Assembly: GCF_000003815.2 (NCBI RefSeq)
Contig: NC_049988.1
Coordinates: 10,318,156 to 10,382,155, forward strand
DNA: 64,000 bases
Direction: 5' to 3'
Source of the DNA: Branchiostoma floridae
Lineage: Eukaryota > Chordata > Leptocardii > Amphioxiformes > Branchiostomatidae
Shown here: piece by piece, positions 21,440-32,911 of the stretch
Layout: each line of letters opens with the position of its first letter
Position numbering within the stretch: position 1 is the first letter of the stretch
The notes under the pieces: generated by a model
Seen by the model: only the letters and a program-made list of their open reading frames with translations
Told to the model about the DNA's origin: nothing
Databases searched by the model: none
Program-made: the position numbers and the translations under genes

Positions 21440-23424
21440 TATTTGAGTTTTTGGTCCACCTAAAACTGTCATGACAAAATAGTGAACTATTTGCTATTTG
21501 TAAAAAGTTCAGCTTAGATAGTGGACCAACTTGTACATTATTACGTAGGCAGTCAGATTCAGACAATACCCCGCGCCATAATTTCACCCTCTTATTATTA
21601 ATTTACAGGTCAGTTATTGTATGGAGTGTACACTTTTGTCTGGCGAGGATTCAGGCAGTACAGCTTTTCAAATTTCAGTCACTGTAGCATAATCCTACCA
21701 CAAAAGCATGAAAATAATTGTAACCAGATTGACCACATACCAATACAATATTTATAAATTTCCATAGTATGATAGTTCAGATATTTCCTGCCTCACAGGT
21801 GACTTACTATACTGAGGAGACCTTCTTCGAGAAATGAGAAGAAAAATTTGACTTGCATCTAAGATTCTAAGTCCAACCACCTGTCCAAAACTTCCAGCAA
21901 CCACTGTGTTCCTATCAATCATTGATGGTTCACATACTGTACTGTACATCTTTTATGATAATTAACCTCACAGCTGGAGACCTGTCACCTGTCCTTTGCA
22001 CAAGGACAGCTGCCCCACGCCTGAAAAGTGAAAGATACACCAGCAAGAGAGGCACAGAGTAAGCTACGCAGAACATACACAGCATCTGGGTGTCACCAAA
22101 ATGGACAGCAATAAACAGTACTGAGATTGTTCCAAGGTCTGGTTTGAGTCATGCAGGAAATTACTGGCACTAACATAAGGTGACGTAAGCACATTGTACA
22201 CAGCGCAAGATTTATGTAGGAAGGACAGCTGTCATTAGAAGGCATACACAGGTTGAGAATTTCATTTAGACTGTTACCCTTAAACTTAAGGTTCTTACTG
22301 AATTACTCTCTATATAACCTCCTTGGTTCTTATGACTGTATTCTCTACTTTTATAGTGAGTAAGAATTTCTCCACAAGTTGCCATAAATCAAGCCTTACA
22401 GCACCCCTACAGTTACTTACCTTACAGGATAATTAAGACAAACCAGTTCTAGTGGTTAAATGACATCGTAAAGGTTAAATCCCCAAGGTGAGTTGGCTCA
22501 TGTTACAATGTTGTAAAACCAAATCAGCTGTAATTTTTGGTTTTACCATACTCATGTCAGTGATACAAAACCCATATAAATGCCACAACTAGCAACGTAG
22601 AAGATATTTATGCTGACTAATGTATGAAGCAATTGCTGAAACTTTACTATCTAAGTTTAAGAATGAGACTGGTAAAGAACAAGACTTAACTCATGTTTGT
22701 GTAGTTCTTTGTACAGGACAGTGTGGTGGTCTTTACCTGACGAGACGTGGTATTGATTATGTGCAGCAGTGCAAACATGTATGTACACAAAAGCCTATCT
22801 ACAACTGCACTCAACCGTGGAAAGCCGGGTGGGAGTTTGTTTAGAGGTGCCACGGCTCCCAACTAGGTCAGTTAAAGTGTTCAAACCCTCCACGTCCACA
22901 GACTGCTCCATTTGCGCCATGGTGTCGACATGTAAAGGTTTCTCTAGTTATGTTTATCACAAACTTGGCAGCAAACTGTGCTGATCGCTAAAACAAGCGG
23001 GATATTTGATCCCGCGACGTACGTCAGAGCTTCACCAAAACTGGAAGTCTCCGTGAACACCAAGCTCGGCCAAGTCACGCAGTGTTACGTCACCGTCTAC
23101 TGTTGTACACAGAGCGAACCTATTATAACACCGTCGATTCCCATCCTAGACTTGCTTAGCTTCAGGAATTTTTGAAAGCAACAAAACTACATTATTTATG
23201 AAACGAGCAGAAGTCGGCTGAGCTGAGCTCCCAGCGCCGTAGCCGAAACTAGCCACGTATATTGCTGAGTTCGTCCCTGCTCTAACACTCCACCACATGT
23301 ACTGAAAACTCTACATTTGCTTCCTAGTAATTATCAATACTTAAAGTTATGTTTTCTTGCAGGAATTACCCGCAGAAACTGCACCAAAACGGAACTAAAC
23401 CAGAAGAAAGACAAAACGTACCAC

Positions 23425-24178
23425 TCACCTTTCGTATTCGGCGGCCATCTTTTTTGGGGGCTCCCTTGGGGGCTGGACCAAGCCTCGCAATGACTAACCA
23501 ATGAAAATGGAGTAACTGTAACCCACCTCCCAGAACTTCCTTATTTGGAAAACTGCGCGGGAAACGCCCCTCGTGGGGTCACCAGAGTTCATCCGCCATC
23601 TTGTTTGTGGGCTTGTTTGTCCGGATCCGCACGTCAGCTCGGCACGTCACGTAGGTCACGTGAAGTTCGCTCAAAGGTCGTTTTTTCCTGCAGACGTTAT
23701 ATGTTCAACGTTTACAGGCGTGCCGAGCTGCTCAGTGCTGCACAGGTTGCTCCTAACGGTAGGAAGCTTTTTCTTGGCCACGCCACGTCACAGGACACGC
23801 ACCCCCCTCCCCACCATTCAAACTATCGTCGCGTCCAGCTTCAACTATTCCCCCAGGACTGATACCTGAAATTGTCTTCAGCAAGCGCAAGGAATTATTC
23901 AACTACACCAAAGGTGATGCGTGATCGTGACCATGTCCATGGAAACCTAGCAGTGCGGGATTGGTCAAGTTCTTGCCGAGTCACGATGATAGCTGCTTTT
24001 TTGTCTGAAACTTAAGCCCAGCTGATACACAAGAACGTCACCACGGCCACACCACTGACTAGCGCCAGCTTGGTTGAACTGGATTTGCTGTGCTGTCAGC
24101 CTGAGTTGTAACACTGTAAAATCAAACAAACAGGAGACGTGGGTCCAGTTTGTTCATCTGTTTACCTAAGTCTCCACC
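23425..24178. promoter_or_regulatory. CpG-rich, likely bidirectional promoter between the minus-strand gene and SLC25A10
   Basis: GC and CpG content rise sharply relative to the flanks. Two YY1-type motifs on the minus strand (AAGATGGCCGCC around 23446 and AAGATGGCGG around 23597) are typical of TATA-less housekeeping promoters. A CACGTG E-box and CACGT/TGACGT-like elements lie at 23640-23665. A minus-strand ATG-plus-donor exon starts at 23448 and the SLC25A10 coding region starts at 24179 on the plus strand. Start sites themselves are not visible. Confidence 0.55.
23429..23448 (-). CDS. Candidate upstream first exon (MAAEYER), phase 2
   Basis: In the CpG-rich promoter zone the minus strand has AAAAGATGGCCGCCGAATAC, then GAAAG|GTGAGT. 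It could encode MAAEYER with a strong phase-2 donor. If joined to the AG at 14622-14623 (CGCAG|AAGTGC) it would run in frame through SADFCEVFEDNYGAGTQLP into [10 protein letters not shown], giving a longer cytoplasmic tail for GALNT11. It may equally be 5' leader only. The upstream acceptor has a poor pyrimidine tract. Confidence 0.35.
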
Positions 24179-25084
24179 ATGACGTTAACAGGATTTGCAG
24201 ATAGTGAAGAACTAAAAGCCAAGAAGGTCGGAAGATGGTATTTTGGGGGCGTGGCATCTGCCATGGCGGCCTGCTGTACCCACCCACTAGACCTGCTCAA
24301 AGTCCACCTCCAAACCCAACAGAAGAAGGAGTTTGGGCTGCTGCAGATGGGTGTGAAGGTGGTGAAGGCAGATGGAATCACAGGGTTGTACAACGGGATC
24401 ACAGCGTCAGTCATGAGACAACTCACCTACTCCATGACCAGGTTTGCCATCTACGAGACAGCAAAGACGAGGCTAGCAGAACATTCGGGTGGTGCGAATC
24501 TGCCTTTCTACCAGAAAGTGATGCTGGCGTCGCTGGGAGGGTTCTGTGGCGGAGTTGTGGGCACGCCGGCCGATATGGTGAATGTGAGGATGCAGAATGA
24601 TATGAAGCTTCCGCCGGAGTCGAGGCGGAACTATAAGCATGTGTTCCACGGATGGAGGTGTGTCATAGCGGAGGAGGGCGTGAAGGGTTTGTTCTCGGGC
24701 GTGACGATGGCGTCGTCCAGGGCAATTCTCGTGACAGTCGGACAGATCGCGTTCTACGACCAGTTCAAACAGATGCTCCTGTCGACTAGCTTCATGAAGG
24801 ACAACATCGTCACTCACTTCACCGCGAGCTTCATGGCTGGCGGTGTTGCCACGGCGATGACGCAGCCTGTGGATGTGATGAAAACGAGGTTGATGAATGC
24901 AGCACCAGGGCAGTACTCTGGCATTTTGTCGTGCGCAATGGATATCGGCAAAGTTGGTCCACTTGGGTTCTTCAAGGGGTTTGTTCCAGCGTTCGTGCGA
25001 CTAGGCCCCCACACCATCCTCACCTTTATCTTCTTTGAGCAGCTCAGGAAGAACATGGGTGTGCTTCCTGCTTACAATGCATAA
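24179..25084 (+). CDS. SLC25A10: Mitochondrial dicarboxylate carrier (SLC25A10-like), intronless
   Basis: An inner mitochondrial membrane antiporter exchanging malate/succinate for phosphate, sulfate or thiosulfate. The uninterrupted 301-codon frame shows three mitochondrial-carrier repeats, each with a signature: PLDLLK (residues 36-41), PADMVNVR (130-137) and PVDVMK (230-235). KVGRWYFGG, AACCTHPLDLLKVHLQTQQ, GTPADMVNVRMQND, TMASSR and FFEQLRKN are dicarboxylate-carrier diagnostics. Human SLC25A10 is 287 residues as I recall, so this copy is full length with a slightly longer N-terminus. The start is the first in-frame ATG, preceded by ACC. Vertebrate SLC25A10 has many introns; their absence here suggests a retrocopy or intron loss. 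The frame is intact and coding quality high, so it is probably functional. Confidence 0.96.
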   Translation: MTLTGFADSEELKAKKVGRWYFGGVASAMAACCTHPLDLLKVHLQTQQKKEFGLLQMGVKVVKADGITGLYNGITASVMRQLTYSMTRFAIYETAKTRLAEHSGGANLPFYQKVMLASLGGFCGGVVGTPADMVNVRMQNDMKLPPESRRNYKHVFHGWRCVIAEEGVKGLFSGVTMASSRAILVTVGQIAFYDQFKQMLLSTSFMKDNIVTHFTASFMAGGVATAMTQPVDVMKTRLMNAAPGQYSGILSCAMDIGKVGPLGFFKGFVPAFVRLGPHTILTFIFFEQLRKNMGVLPAYNA

Positions 25085-25879
25085 GCACCACCTAGCAACT
25101 GTACTGATACTGCAGGACTTATGATTCATGGCAATGAAAATCTCAATGATGAAGTATGAAAATGGACCTATGTTGCAAAACCATAGCAGGATTAATGATT
25201 TCAGAGAAGGGGGATTGACTGTCACGTGTCAGGCTTTGTAAGTTTGTCAGTTCAAAACTTAGATAGCAGCTACCGGGGTATATAGAGCATCACTGGTCCA
25301 GCATGAATGATGTCTGCATCCAAATGTGCTATGCATTCCCTTAGATTCGCCTGATTGTGAATGTGAACTGTGTCAGTAATGCTCAACAGTAATGATTATG
25401 GATATGTCAGATAAACAAATGTAACAAATGTTTGTGTTGCTGTGTACATAGGCACATACACATTCATGTTCAGTGAATGAATGGTTGTCCAACATTCTAG
25501 CTCATCTTGGAACATATCAGCACCTGTTTCAAAATGGGAATACAGTGTATTCAATTGTACCACCCCAGTGTTGCATGATTTTTAGTAAAAAGCCAGTCTT
25601 TGATGGACTTGGTACCAGTTTTAGTAATGGGAAAAGAATAACTATAACTCAGCTATCTGCATCAGTGATAAGTGAGAATGACCAAAAGTGTTGGACCATA
25701 TGAACAAATTACTTGTACGAGCTCGTAAATTAGGAGTAATGGAGCTCATCTTAAATGTCCTGGTGGATACAAATAGTAGTCAATAGTAATTCTTAGTTAA
25801 GGCCTAAAATTACTGCCAGTTAACACTCCTATGGAAAAACAAGTGTTGCCTTCTGAGAGGAAGTTGTACATAGGGTAAT

Positions 25880-25885
25880 AATAAA
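25880..25885 (+). terminator. Possible polyadenylation signal for SLC25A10
   Basis: AATAAA about 800 bases after the stop codon. A second one follows at 26150, so use of either or both is possible. Confidence 0.35.
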
Positions 25886-26149
25886 CTTGGAGATCATAGA
25901 GGTGTGAGTGGGTTTAGCATTGCTTTTTTCTGTTTAATCAAGTACATAGTCAGGATATCTGAATATCAGACATTATTATAAAAGGACCAGGATGTTTATT
26001 ATTGTGACCAAACTATTGAGTATGAATTTTTAGTTTTGATTTTAGGTGATTATCAGTTACGAATATAGTGTAAGCAAATTTCTTTTATCTTCGCTGTTAG
26101 AGTGTTTCTATTTGTAGTTGTCGGGTGATCTTGAACTTACTTTAATTGT

Positions 26150-26155
26150 AATAAA
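26150..26155 (+). terminator. Possible distal polyadenylation signal for SLC25A10
   Basis: AATAAA in TGTAATAAAATGCATC, with a T/G-rich stretch some 60 bases downstream (TGTGAATGTGTGTGTG). This is the better of the two signals because of the downstream element. Confidence 0.4.
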
Positions 26156-29100
26156 ATGCATCTTCGACGCAGCAGTTGTTTCTGGCCATATTTTCTCTCT
26201 CTCTGTGAATGTGTGTGTGATAAGGTGACAGTCCATAAATGGCAGTGGCAGAAATTGTCACATTCTGCAAAATTGCCATTGAATATTTAGTCCAAATGTT
26301 TCTCTAACATAGAGGACAGTGTCACTCTGTCATCCAGATATTTTGTAATTGTGTAATCAAAGAAAGATTAATGTTACAAATACATGACGAATGATACTTT
26401 CCAACTCATAGGCAATTAATTGGCACTTAATAGACCAAAACCTACAAACTTCACAGACCAAAACCAACAAACTACAAAGAACAACACCTAAAGTTATCAA
26501 GTCTATTAATAGTGCAATACGTCCATGAACTGATTGAACCATGCACAAAAATGATGCCGACATCAGACTACTTCGCAGCTGTTATTCAAGCTTCCGGATA
26601 TCATCTTTCTGGTGTGTTGTTCACGTCAAGTCGTTTGTAATCCAGACATAACCCGATCCTCGACGTGAATGCAATGACAGACAAAAGATGATTGGTGGTC
26701 TTGAGTGCAGTATTATTTGTAGTCACTAGGAGACGCTCATACACAGTGAGACAGAATTGGTTGGTGGCGGCAAAATCAAATCCTGTATTCCCCAAGAACC
26801 GATAAATCTACCTTTTTCAACGCCCATCTTGGAAAAAGAATACACCTTACAACCGTTTTGGAACCATGCAAAGCAGGTTTCTATCTAATGTTTGTCCTAC
26901 TAACGTTACATTTTGTAGTATCTTTCTGCAGAAAGGCGACGCAAGGAGGTTTTTAAGCCCTCCTTGGGGTAACGTAATACTAATAAAAAACGGGATTCAG
27001 ACGATATAAACCCATCGTGGTATTCGATTGCATTATTTCGGACTTCAAAAGTTATCTTCATAGTTACTGTAAGTATAGTTACAACGAGGAGAACCTCATT
27101 TTTTTCCCGCCAAAATTGTTCCCGCCAAACTCCTACACACCATTGCTTTTGATTGAGGCTAGGAGAGGGAAAACAAATGATCTGCCGAACAACTTTAAAG
27201 TCATTCTATGGACCCATTGTCATTATGGACGTGTTGGCCAACGGAATCGGAGATTTTCCGACATTTTGAAGACGACCAAGAATGTCACAATGTATAAATC
27301 AATATTGCGTCATATGCAATACTGTTTCTAGTGGATAGTCGGCGCCACTTGTACTACCAGAAATAAGCTGGCTAAAGATTCTGTCAATGAAATGCCTGTT
27401 ATTTTTTTAGCATAATGTCGATATAATTTTTCAAAGCAATAAGTTTTATGGATCTAATAACTTTTAAACAATTATATGTTTTATATGGCATGAATATGAT
27501 ATGATTATTGTGGATTTTGAGCCAAAAATGATTGTAAAATTTATCAGGCATGTTTGTATGAAACAAAGGGCTTGCCCAATAAGTTTCACAAACAGTCAGC
27601 CATTCACAACGTGACCAGCAGGCGGTTCAGGTGACTTTTCTTCATTTCTTGGAACCGTAAGCTTTCCAAATCTAGAAATCCATTGTCTTTACTTTAAGGA
27701 CTAGTTAGGAGTGAAACTATGTATCACGGGCATCTTATAAATAGTCTGGATTGAGTAAAAGTCAATTCAGACTTTGTTTAGAAATGGAAGCACGATTTTT
27801 AGTTCTTCAAAATTTGTTTGTTTGTTTGTTGTGAAACTTCTTATGGTTCAATAACATAGGGAGTCGAAGCGAATGCAAGACGTGCCAAAATGTATGAAGT
27901 TGTAAATGAAGAATCGGTTGTTTTAAAGTAATGATTTTTTTCCATATTTTTTATCCCGCCCTTATAAATGACAACCGTATCATTTTGTGCTGACGAGTGC
28001 CACATGGATAACCCGTGGCGTGGGCAAGGGCACGTAATCCATAACATGTGTCTGTTTCTGTTTATTGTTGTTATTGATTAATTGTTGGTAACAAATAAGT
28101 GATGTTGTTGAGTCTGTTGACCGACATGTGGTTCCACCATGTAATTCGTTTTACATATGTTGTCATTATCTAAAGACTATGATATACAGTTATGTTTATC
28201 TCAAGTTTCTGGGAGATACCACTTTAATGTGGGGATGGGGTGGATATTTCTATCGATCGGATGCAAGGAATATAAAGATTTCTAGGGGTGATATACTGTT
28301 CAAAACTTTGTCATATTATAACTCATTAAGGGACATATCAATTAATGAATTTGTTCATCACAACACATGTTTGATGTCCTTGAAATTTTACCAAAGAAAT
28401 TAAAGAAAGTTAGAAGAACTGCCAAAAAGAGAAGGTGGAAACAGATTTTCTGCACATCAAAAATTTCATCATGAAAAAGTTCCTGAATTATGTCATCAGA
28501 TGCAAAGTACACATTTTTGGACAGGAAAATGTGAGTCCATTATTTGATTTCCATGTCACCTGATTTTTTGTCTGAAAACTTTCAGATCCCATGGGAATAG
28601 GCTAATTTGCATATTTAAATGTATAAAAAATATAACCTATGACTATCAACTTTTTTTTATTGGCAACATTTATGTGCACAATTTTTTCACGTGCACAAAA
28701 CCCCGGCCCATTTAGGTGCTCTGCAAGTAATAAGAAGAATGGTAATAAGTAACTTTTCAACTTTTTTTAACAATAAAATTCATTGGGAAACACTTTGTTG
28801 AAAAGTCCTTTGGGAGAAAATTTATTTCTGCAGTCAGAAAAGGTATAAATTAAGTAAGAAGCACATTTATTCCTAGAACAACCAAAAAGATAGACAAGGG
28901 CTATCAGGGTTATAGAAAAGTGGAAATTACTAATTAATGTAAAAGTCAAAGTTTATTTGGGGAAATAAATTTTTTGTTCTGCCTATAAGAATGTTTTGTT
29001 GGAAAGGCTCAGATGCTAGTGATGTTTGATATAGGAAAATCAAAGTTTGTAGTTAGAAGTTTACAGTGACTAAAATGTATACTTTTCATGTACCTCTCCT

Positions 29101-29239
29101 TGCTAAGCACACATTCAATGTCATAATGTGCTTCCAAATCCAATGGCTAGAAAACCCCAACCATTCTCTGGAACAACCCTTTCACAAAAAAGACTGTGCA
29201 ACTGGTGCCAGTATGTTCCAAGATGTAGGTCTACATGCT

Positions 29240-29424
29240 CTTTTACGTAAGGCGTAGGCAGCCTATTTTCATTTCCCGTAATTCGTAGGGAAAACCATCT
29301 TATCTACGTAATTCGTAGTGAGGCGACCAAATTTAGCGTAATTGCCTTCCTTGATTTAGCGTAATAAGTAGGGGTTTCTTCTGAATTCAGGTTAAATCGT
29401 TGTCGGCCCCCCTAATGCAGACCC
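29240..29424 (+). mobile_element. Truncated copy of the TTACG-repeat transposon
   Basis: Contains the same TTTACGTAAGGCGTAGGC, CCCGTAATTCGTAGGG and TAGCGTAATAAGTAGG units and ends in ATGCAGACCCTC, the right terminus of the 16316-17480 element. The left end is missing. Confidence 0.75.
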
Positions 29425-30489
29425 TCGTAGTCGTACAGCTTTGTTCTTTACTTTTCAAGTCTGCCTCATTGGTATGGAGCCAGGTAGAACTGCCAGGTTG
29501 GCACAGTGCCTATGCTGAGGTCACTTCTGTATTCACAGTGGCAGCCTGCCCTGTTGACTTGGAGAGAAAACACCTTTGTGGTTAAGGTGGGACATTTGGT
29601 ATAGAAATGTTGTTGATGTATGTAATTTGGCTATGTTTGCTTTTTATTTTTCAGTGGTTACAGAATAGTACAGGTAGAGTGAAAAGGATTATTATCACAG
29701 TACTGGTATTAACATGGTCACTATCACAGTATCAGCCATATGGAAATATGGAATGGATATAGATTTGCTATATATAGCCTTTCTCACATGTATAAATGTG
29801 AGGCTTATACAAGTAATAGTATGTGACAATGATATTGAAAAATGAAATATTATTTCCTCATCTTTGATAACTGTAAGTTAGAGATTCTGCAATGTTGGGA
29901 TATACAATTTGAATAAGATACAAGTATGCAAGAAATAAGAGAAATAAGAGAACTCACCATGATTTGGTCACATGTCTTGAGTCAGCCCCAAGAGGACAAA
30001 ATATTATAAAATGGTATATATAGATGCAAATTTACATGTCTTGATGATATGTTTTATCCATTTTAAGATAAAACATTGTCATCCCTCCCCCCATGATAAT
30101 ATTCTGGCCTGTCCCTAGCCTCATGTGTTCCAAGAACTGCCCCAGGCTGGTGTACCATGGTGGTGTTTGAAGGGAACATCTTTGACATATGACTTTGACT
30201 GTATACCTTACGGGAAATGGCAGACCCTCTTTTTTGGGCAACATGGAAGTGCTCTGTTAAAATCAAATAGGTCTTGCGGACTGGCGAAAATTTGTCTGTC
30301 ACTGTTGAATCTTGGCATGAAGCAAATGGCATTAACTTTGATTAAGTTTTGATCATGATTTCACTAGGTTCTTTGCAGATATATTTGGTTATTGATTTAT
30401 AAAACTACACTGTTGTGTTGGAAAACATGGGTCAAGAGCAAAATGTCAAAAAGCAGTCTATCCTATGAAAAATCAACCCTAGATCTACA

Positions 30490-30890
30490 TTTTGTACAAC
30501 AAAAACATTTCTATTGTTTTTACAGCTGCTTGTTTTGCGTATACCTTACAAATGTATCTGAGGTGGCTTCGATATCGCTATTTATTATTATCATCAGATC
30601 CTGTTATCAACTACTATGTGAGAACAGTTTGTTGTATTTGGTTGTATATGACATTCAAATTTGTTTTCTTTTTCTTACTCCACCTGCTGTACAGTACAAC
30701 AAAAACATTTCTATCTTTTTTACAGTTAACGTTGCTTGTTTTGTGTATACCTTATCTGAGGTGCCATCAATATCAGATCCTGTTGTCAACTACCATATGT
30801 GAGAATAGCATATTGTACTTGCTTGTATACTGTATACAGTATATAAACATTCAAATTTGTTTTTCTTTTGCTTACTCCTTTTTTCTTCAG
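30490..30890 (+). repeat. Tandem duplication of about 200 bp
   Basis: TACAACAAAAACATTTCTAT, CTTGTTTTG(C/T)GTATACCTTA, TATCAGATCCTGTT, CAACTAC and CATTCAAATTTGTTTT recur in the same order in two adjacent copies (about 30493-30694 and 30696-30890). The open frames across it are T-rich by-products. Confidence 0.8.
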
Positions 30891-31179
30891 TGCCAGGTCA
30901 CAGCAGGAATGCCGTGCTTTGGCTAGATGCCAGGTCAAGGACCTGTTGAACTTGTGGAGTCATGATTAATGATGTTTTCCATCTTAACTTGAGCTGTTTA
31001 AGACTTGTTCAATTGGTCTTTAAGTATAGCTCAAAATCACATGGGTTCATACTTCTGTTGTAAACTGTGCATTCATTCTTTCATTCCTTCATTCATTTAG
31101 TCATCCATCATCTATCCGTTTACTCACTCAAGTACTCTCTCCCTCATTCACTACCTACCTCCCACCCTCCCTCCTTCAT

Positions 31180-31320
31180 TCACTCTCACTCACTCACTCA
31201 CTCACTCACTCACTCACTCACTCACTCTCTTGCAAGTACTTACTCACTCACTCACTCACTCACTCACTCACTCACTCACTCACTCACTCACTCACTCACT
31301 CACTCACTCACTCACACACT
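31180..31320 (+). repeat. (TCAC)n microsatellite
   Basis: Long uninterrupted CTCA/TCAC runs split once by CTCTTGCAAGTACTTA, with more degenerate ATTC/TCAC sequence to the left from 31070. Confidence 0.97.
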
Positions 31321-32676
31321 TTTTCATTTGTTCATTCAATCTGGATGAAACCCCTTTTCATAAGTTGCACCAGTTATTATGTAACTCATGTACCAGAGTG
31401 ATCCCACAATAACCCTTGTATACCCATGGTGCCTCTGAGGTTTGACAAGGTGTAATATACAGCTGTGTAATAAGCACCCACAGTTATTGCTTTCCTTTGT
31501 TTGGAGAGTAACGTCCAAAGTTCAAGCAGTGATGAATTGAAATCAAACTTGGGTGGAATGTTGACCTGATTCTCGGTTCACAAAGCTAGAACAACATTAA
31601 AATATTAAAATAGGATTCTCTAGAATACCACATTTTCTAATGATATTGAACAATAATACTGTCTAGTATTCTATTAACGGACACGTTTGCATTCCTCCAG
31701 CTGCAATTTGATTAGATTATGAGTTGATTGTCTGAATATGACATCACAGTGGACATGGTAACCAAATTGGAAACTTGCACTGCAGTGCATATCACAAAGA
31801 TGTGCTTTTGAGAAGCTTTATCATTGTTAAATTACATGCAATTGCAAGATATTTGCTTTTACGGCTTTTCAAAGAATATTTTCTTCAAGCCGCTGTACCA
31901 GCTGTCACATGTACAAACATGGAACTTATTGAATGGGCCAGTATGCGATCCTGCAATCCGTATAATGTGACAATATTCCCTGTGATATTCATCTCAACAC
32001 TCTTATGATTACCTTTGTACCAGAATGCCTAAAAAGGAAATGCCATTTAGACGGAGGCTGTTATAAATAATACCTGTATTGTCCTGTTAATGTCACGCTG
32101 CTATGTGTGAGTTATGACAGCCTGACAGAGTAATATTCTGAACCAGGGGCAGTTTGTCTGAAGGTTCTTGATATTTTGCATGCAGTAGAATGTTATCATC
32201 TGTACATGTGATTGTGGTGATTGTGTTCTTGTATGTTAGAGATTCTATATGCATGTCAGTTACCAGACAATCATTGAGTTGCCTGTCTATTCTACCATAT
32301 ATGGACACGTATGCCAAGATTTTCCCCATGTTTATGCAGTTCCTTCCACGTTTGATGATTTTATTTTACCCTACCTGCTTCCTGCTTCTAGTAGTATGCA
32401 TGTATGTAAAGGTAATGGACTGTAAGTGTAAGGAATTAAGTCTTAGCGACAGATACATGTTAGAGTAGCCAGTAGGTCACGTTTTGAGATTAAAGATTGA
32501 TTTGATGCAATTAATGCTTTCCGCTTTACTGAATTGCTACTGAGAAGAGGCAAGAGATTAATGCCTGCTTATATGATATAGTACGTACACATCATTAACG
32601 CTTGGTGTGTTTTTACATGCTGCATACAGGTACTATACAGAGCAGCACAAGTATCTCGTGACTTCACTTGTCCAGA

Positions 32677-32864
32677 GGATGAACTAGGATCCAGTTGTGT
32701 CTACACTAGATCAGAGGCTGATTTAGGATCCAGTTGTGTCTACACTAATCCAGAAGCTGATCTAGGACCCAGTTGTGTCTACACTTGAGTCCCTGTGCTG
32801 ATCTAGGATCCAGTTGTGTCTACACTTGAGTCCCTGTGCTGATCTAGGATCGTGTCTACACCAG
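32677..32864 (+). repeat. Tandem repeat abutting PRKAG first exon A
   Basis: Five imperfect copies of a unit of about 40-50 bp sharing GATCTAGGATCCAGTTGT followed by GTCTACAC. The last copy is truncated and ends six bases before the ATG at 32870. Being in the leader or promoter position, copy number could affect expression or translation of that isoform. Confidence 0.85.
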
Positions 32865-32869
32865 CCAAG

Positions 32870-32911
32870 ATGATCTCGGACAAGGGAGATGATATGGATG
32901 ATCTAGCAGAG
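32870..32911 (+). CDS. PRKAG2: Candidate PRKAG alternative first exon A (MISDKGDDMDDLAE)
   Basis: GCCAAGATGATC gives a fair start context. Fourteen codons, MISDKGDDMDDLAE, end at GCAGAG|GTCAGT in phase 0. It directly follows a five-copy tandem repeat at 32677-32864 that would form its promoter or leader. Confidence 0.45.

Larger units (their letters stand above)
18530..23420. other. No gene recognised; foldbacks and one MITE
   Basis: Holds the palindrome at 18726, hairpin at 20188 and MITE at 21232. A minus-strand frame from a good-context ATG at 22920 (MAQMEQSVDVEGLNTLTDLV) runs 41 codons to a stop without a convincing donor. Otherwise nothing. Confidence 0.5.
26160..32640. other. Intergenic region between SLC25A10 and the first PRKAG exon candidate
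   Basis: AT-rich, with a transposon fragment at 29240, a tandem duplication at 30490 and a microsatellite at 31180. I see no convincing gene on either strand. Confidence 0.55.

Noticed and set aside
22795-22920. Minus-strand MAQMEQSVDVEGLNTLTDLV frame, 41 codons
   Set aside because: Good ATG context near the promoter, but it runs to a stop and contains no convincing donor that would join it to GALNT11 in phase.
30392-30926. Two overlapping 136- and 144-codon frames
   Set aside because: T-rich translation of a tandem duplication, Phe/Leu/Tyr-heavy, no start context or splice signals, no family resemblance.
31067-31412. Frames of repeated Leu-Thr-His-Ser
   Set aside because: Translation of the (TCAC)n microsatellite.
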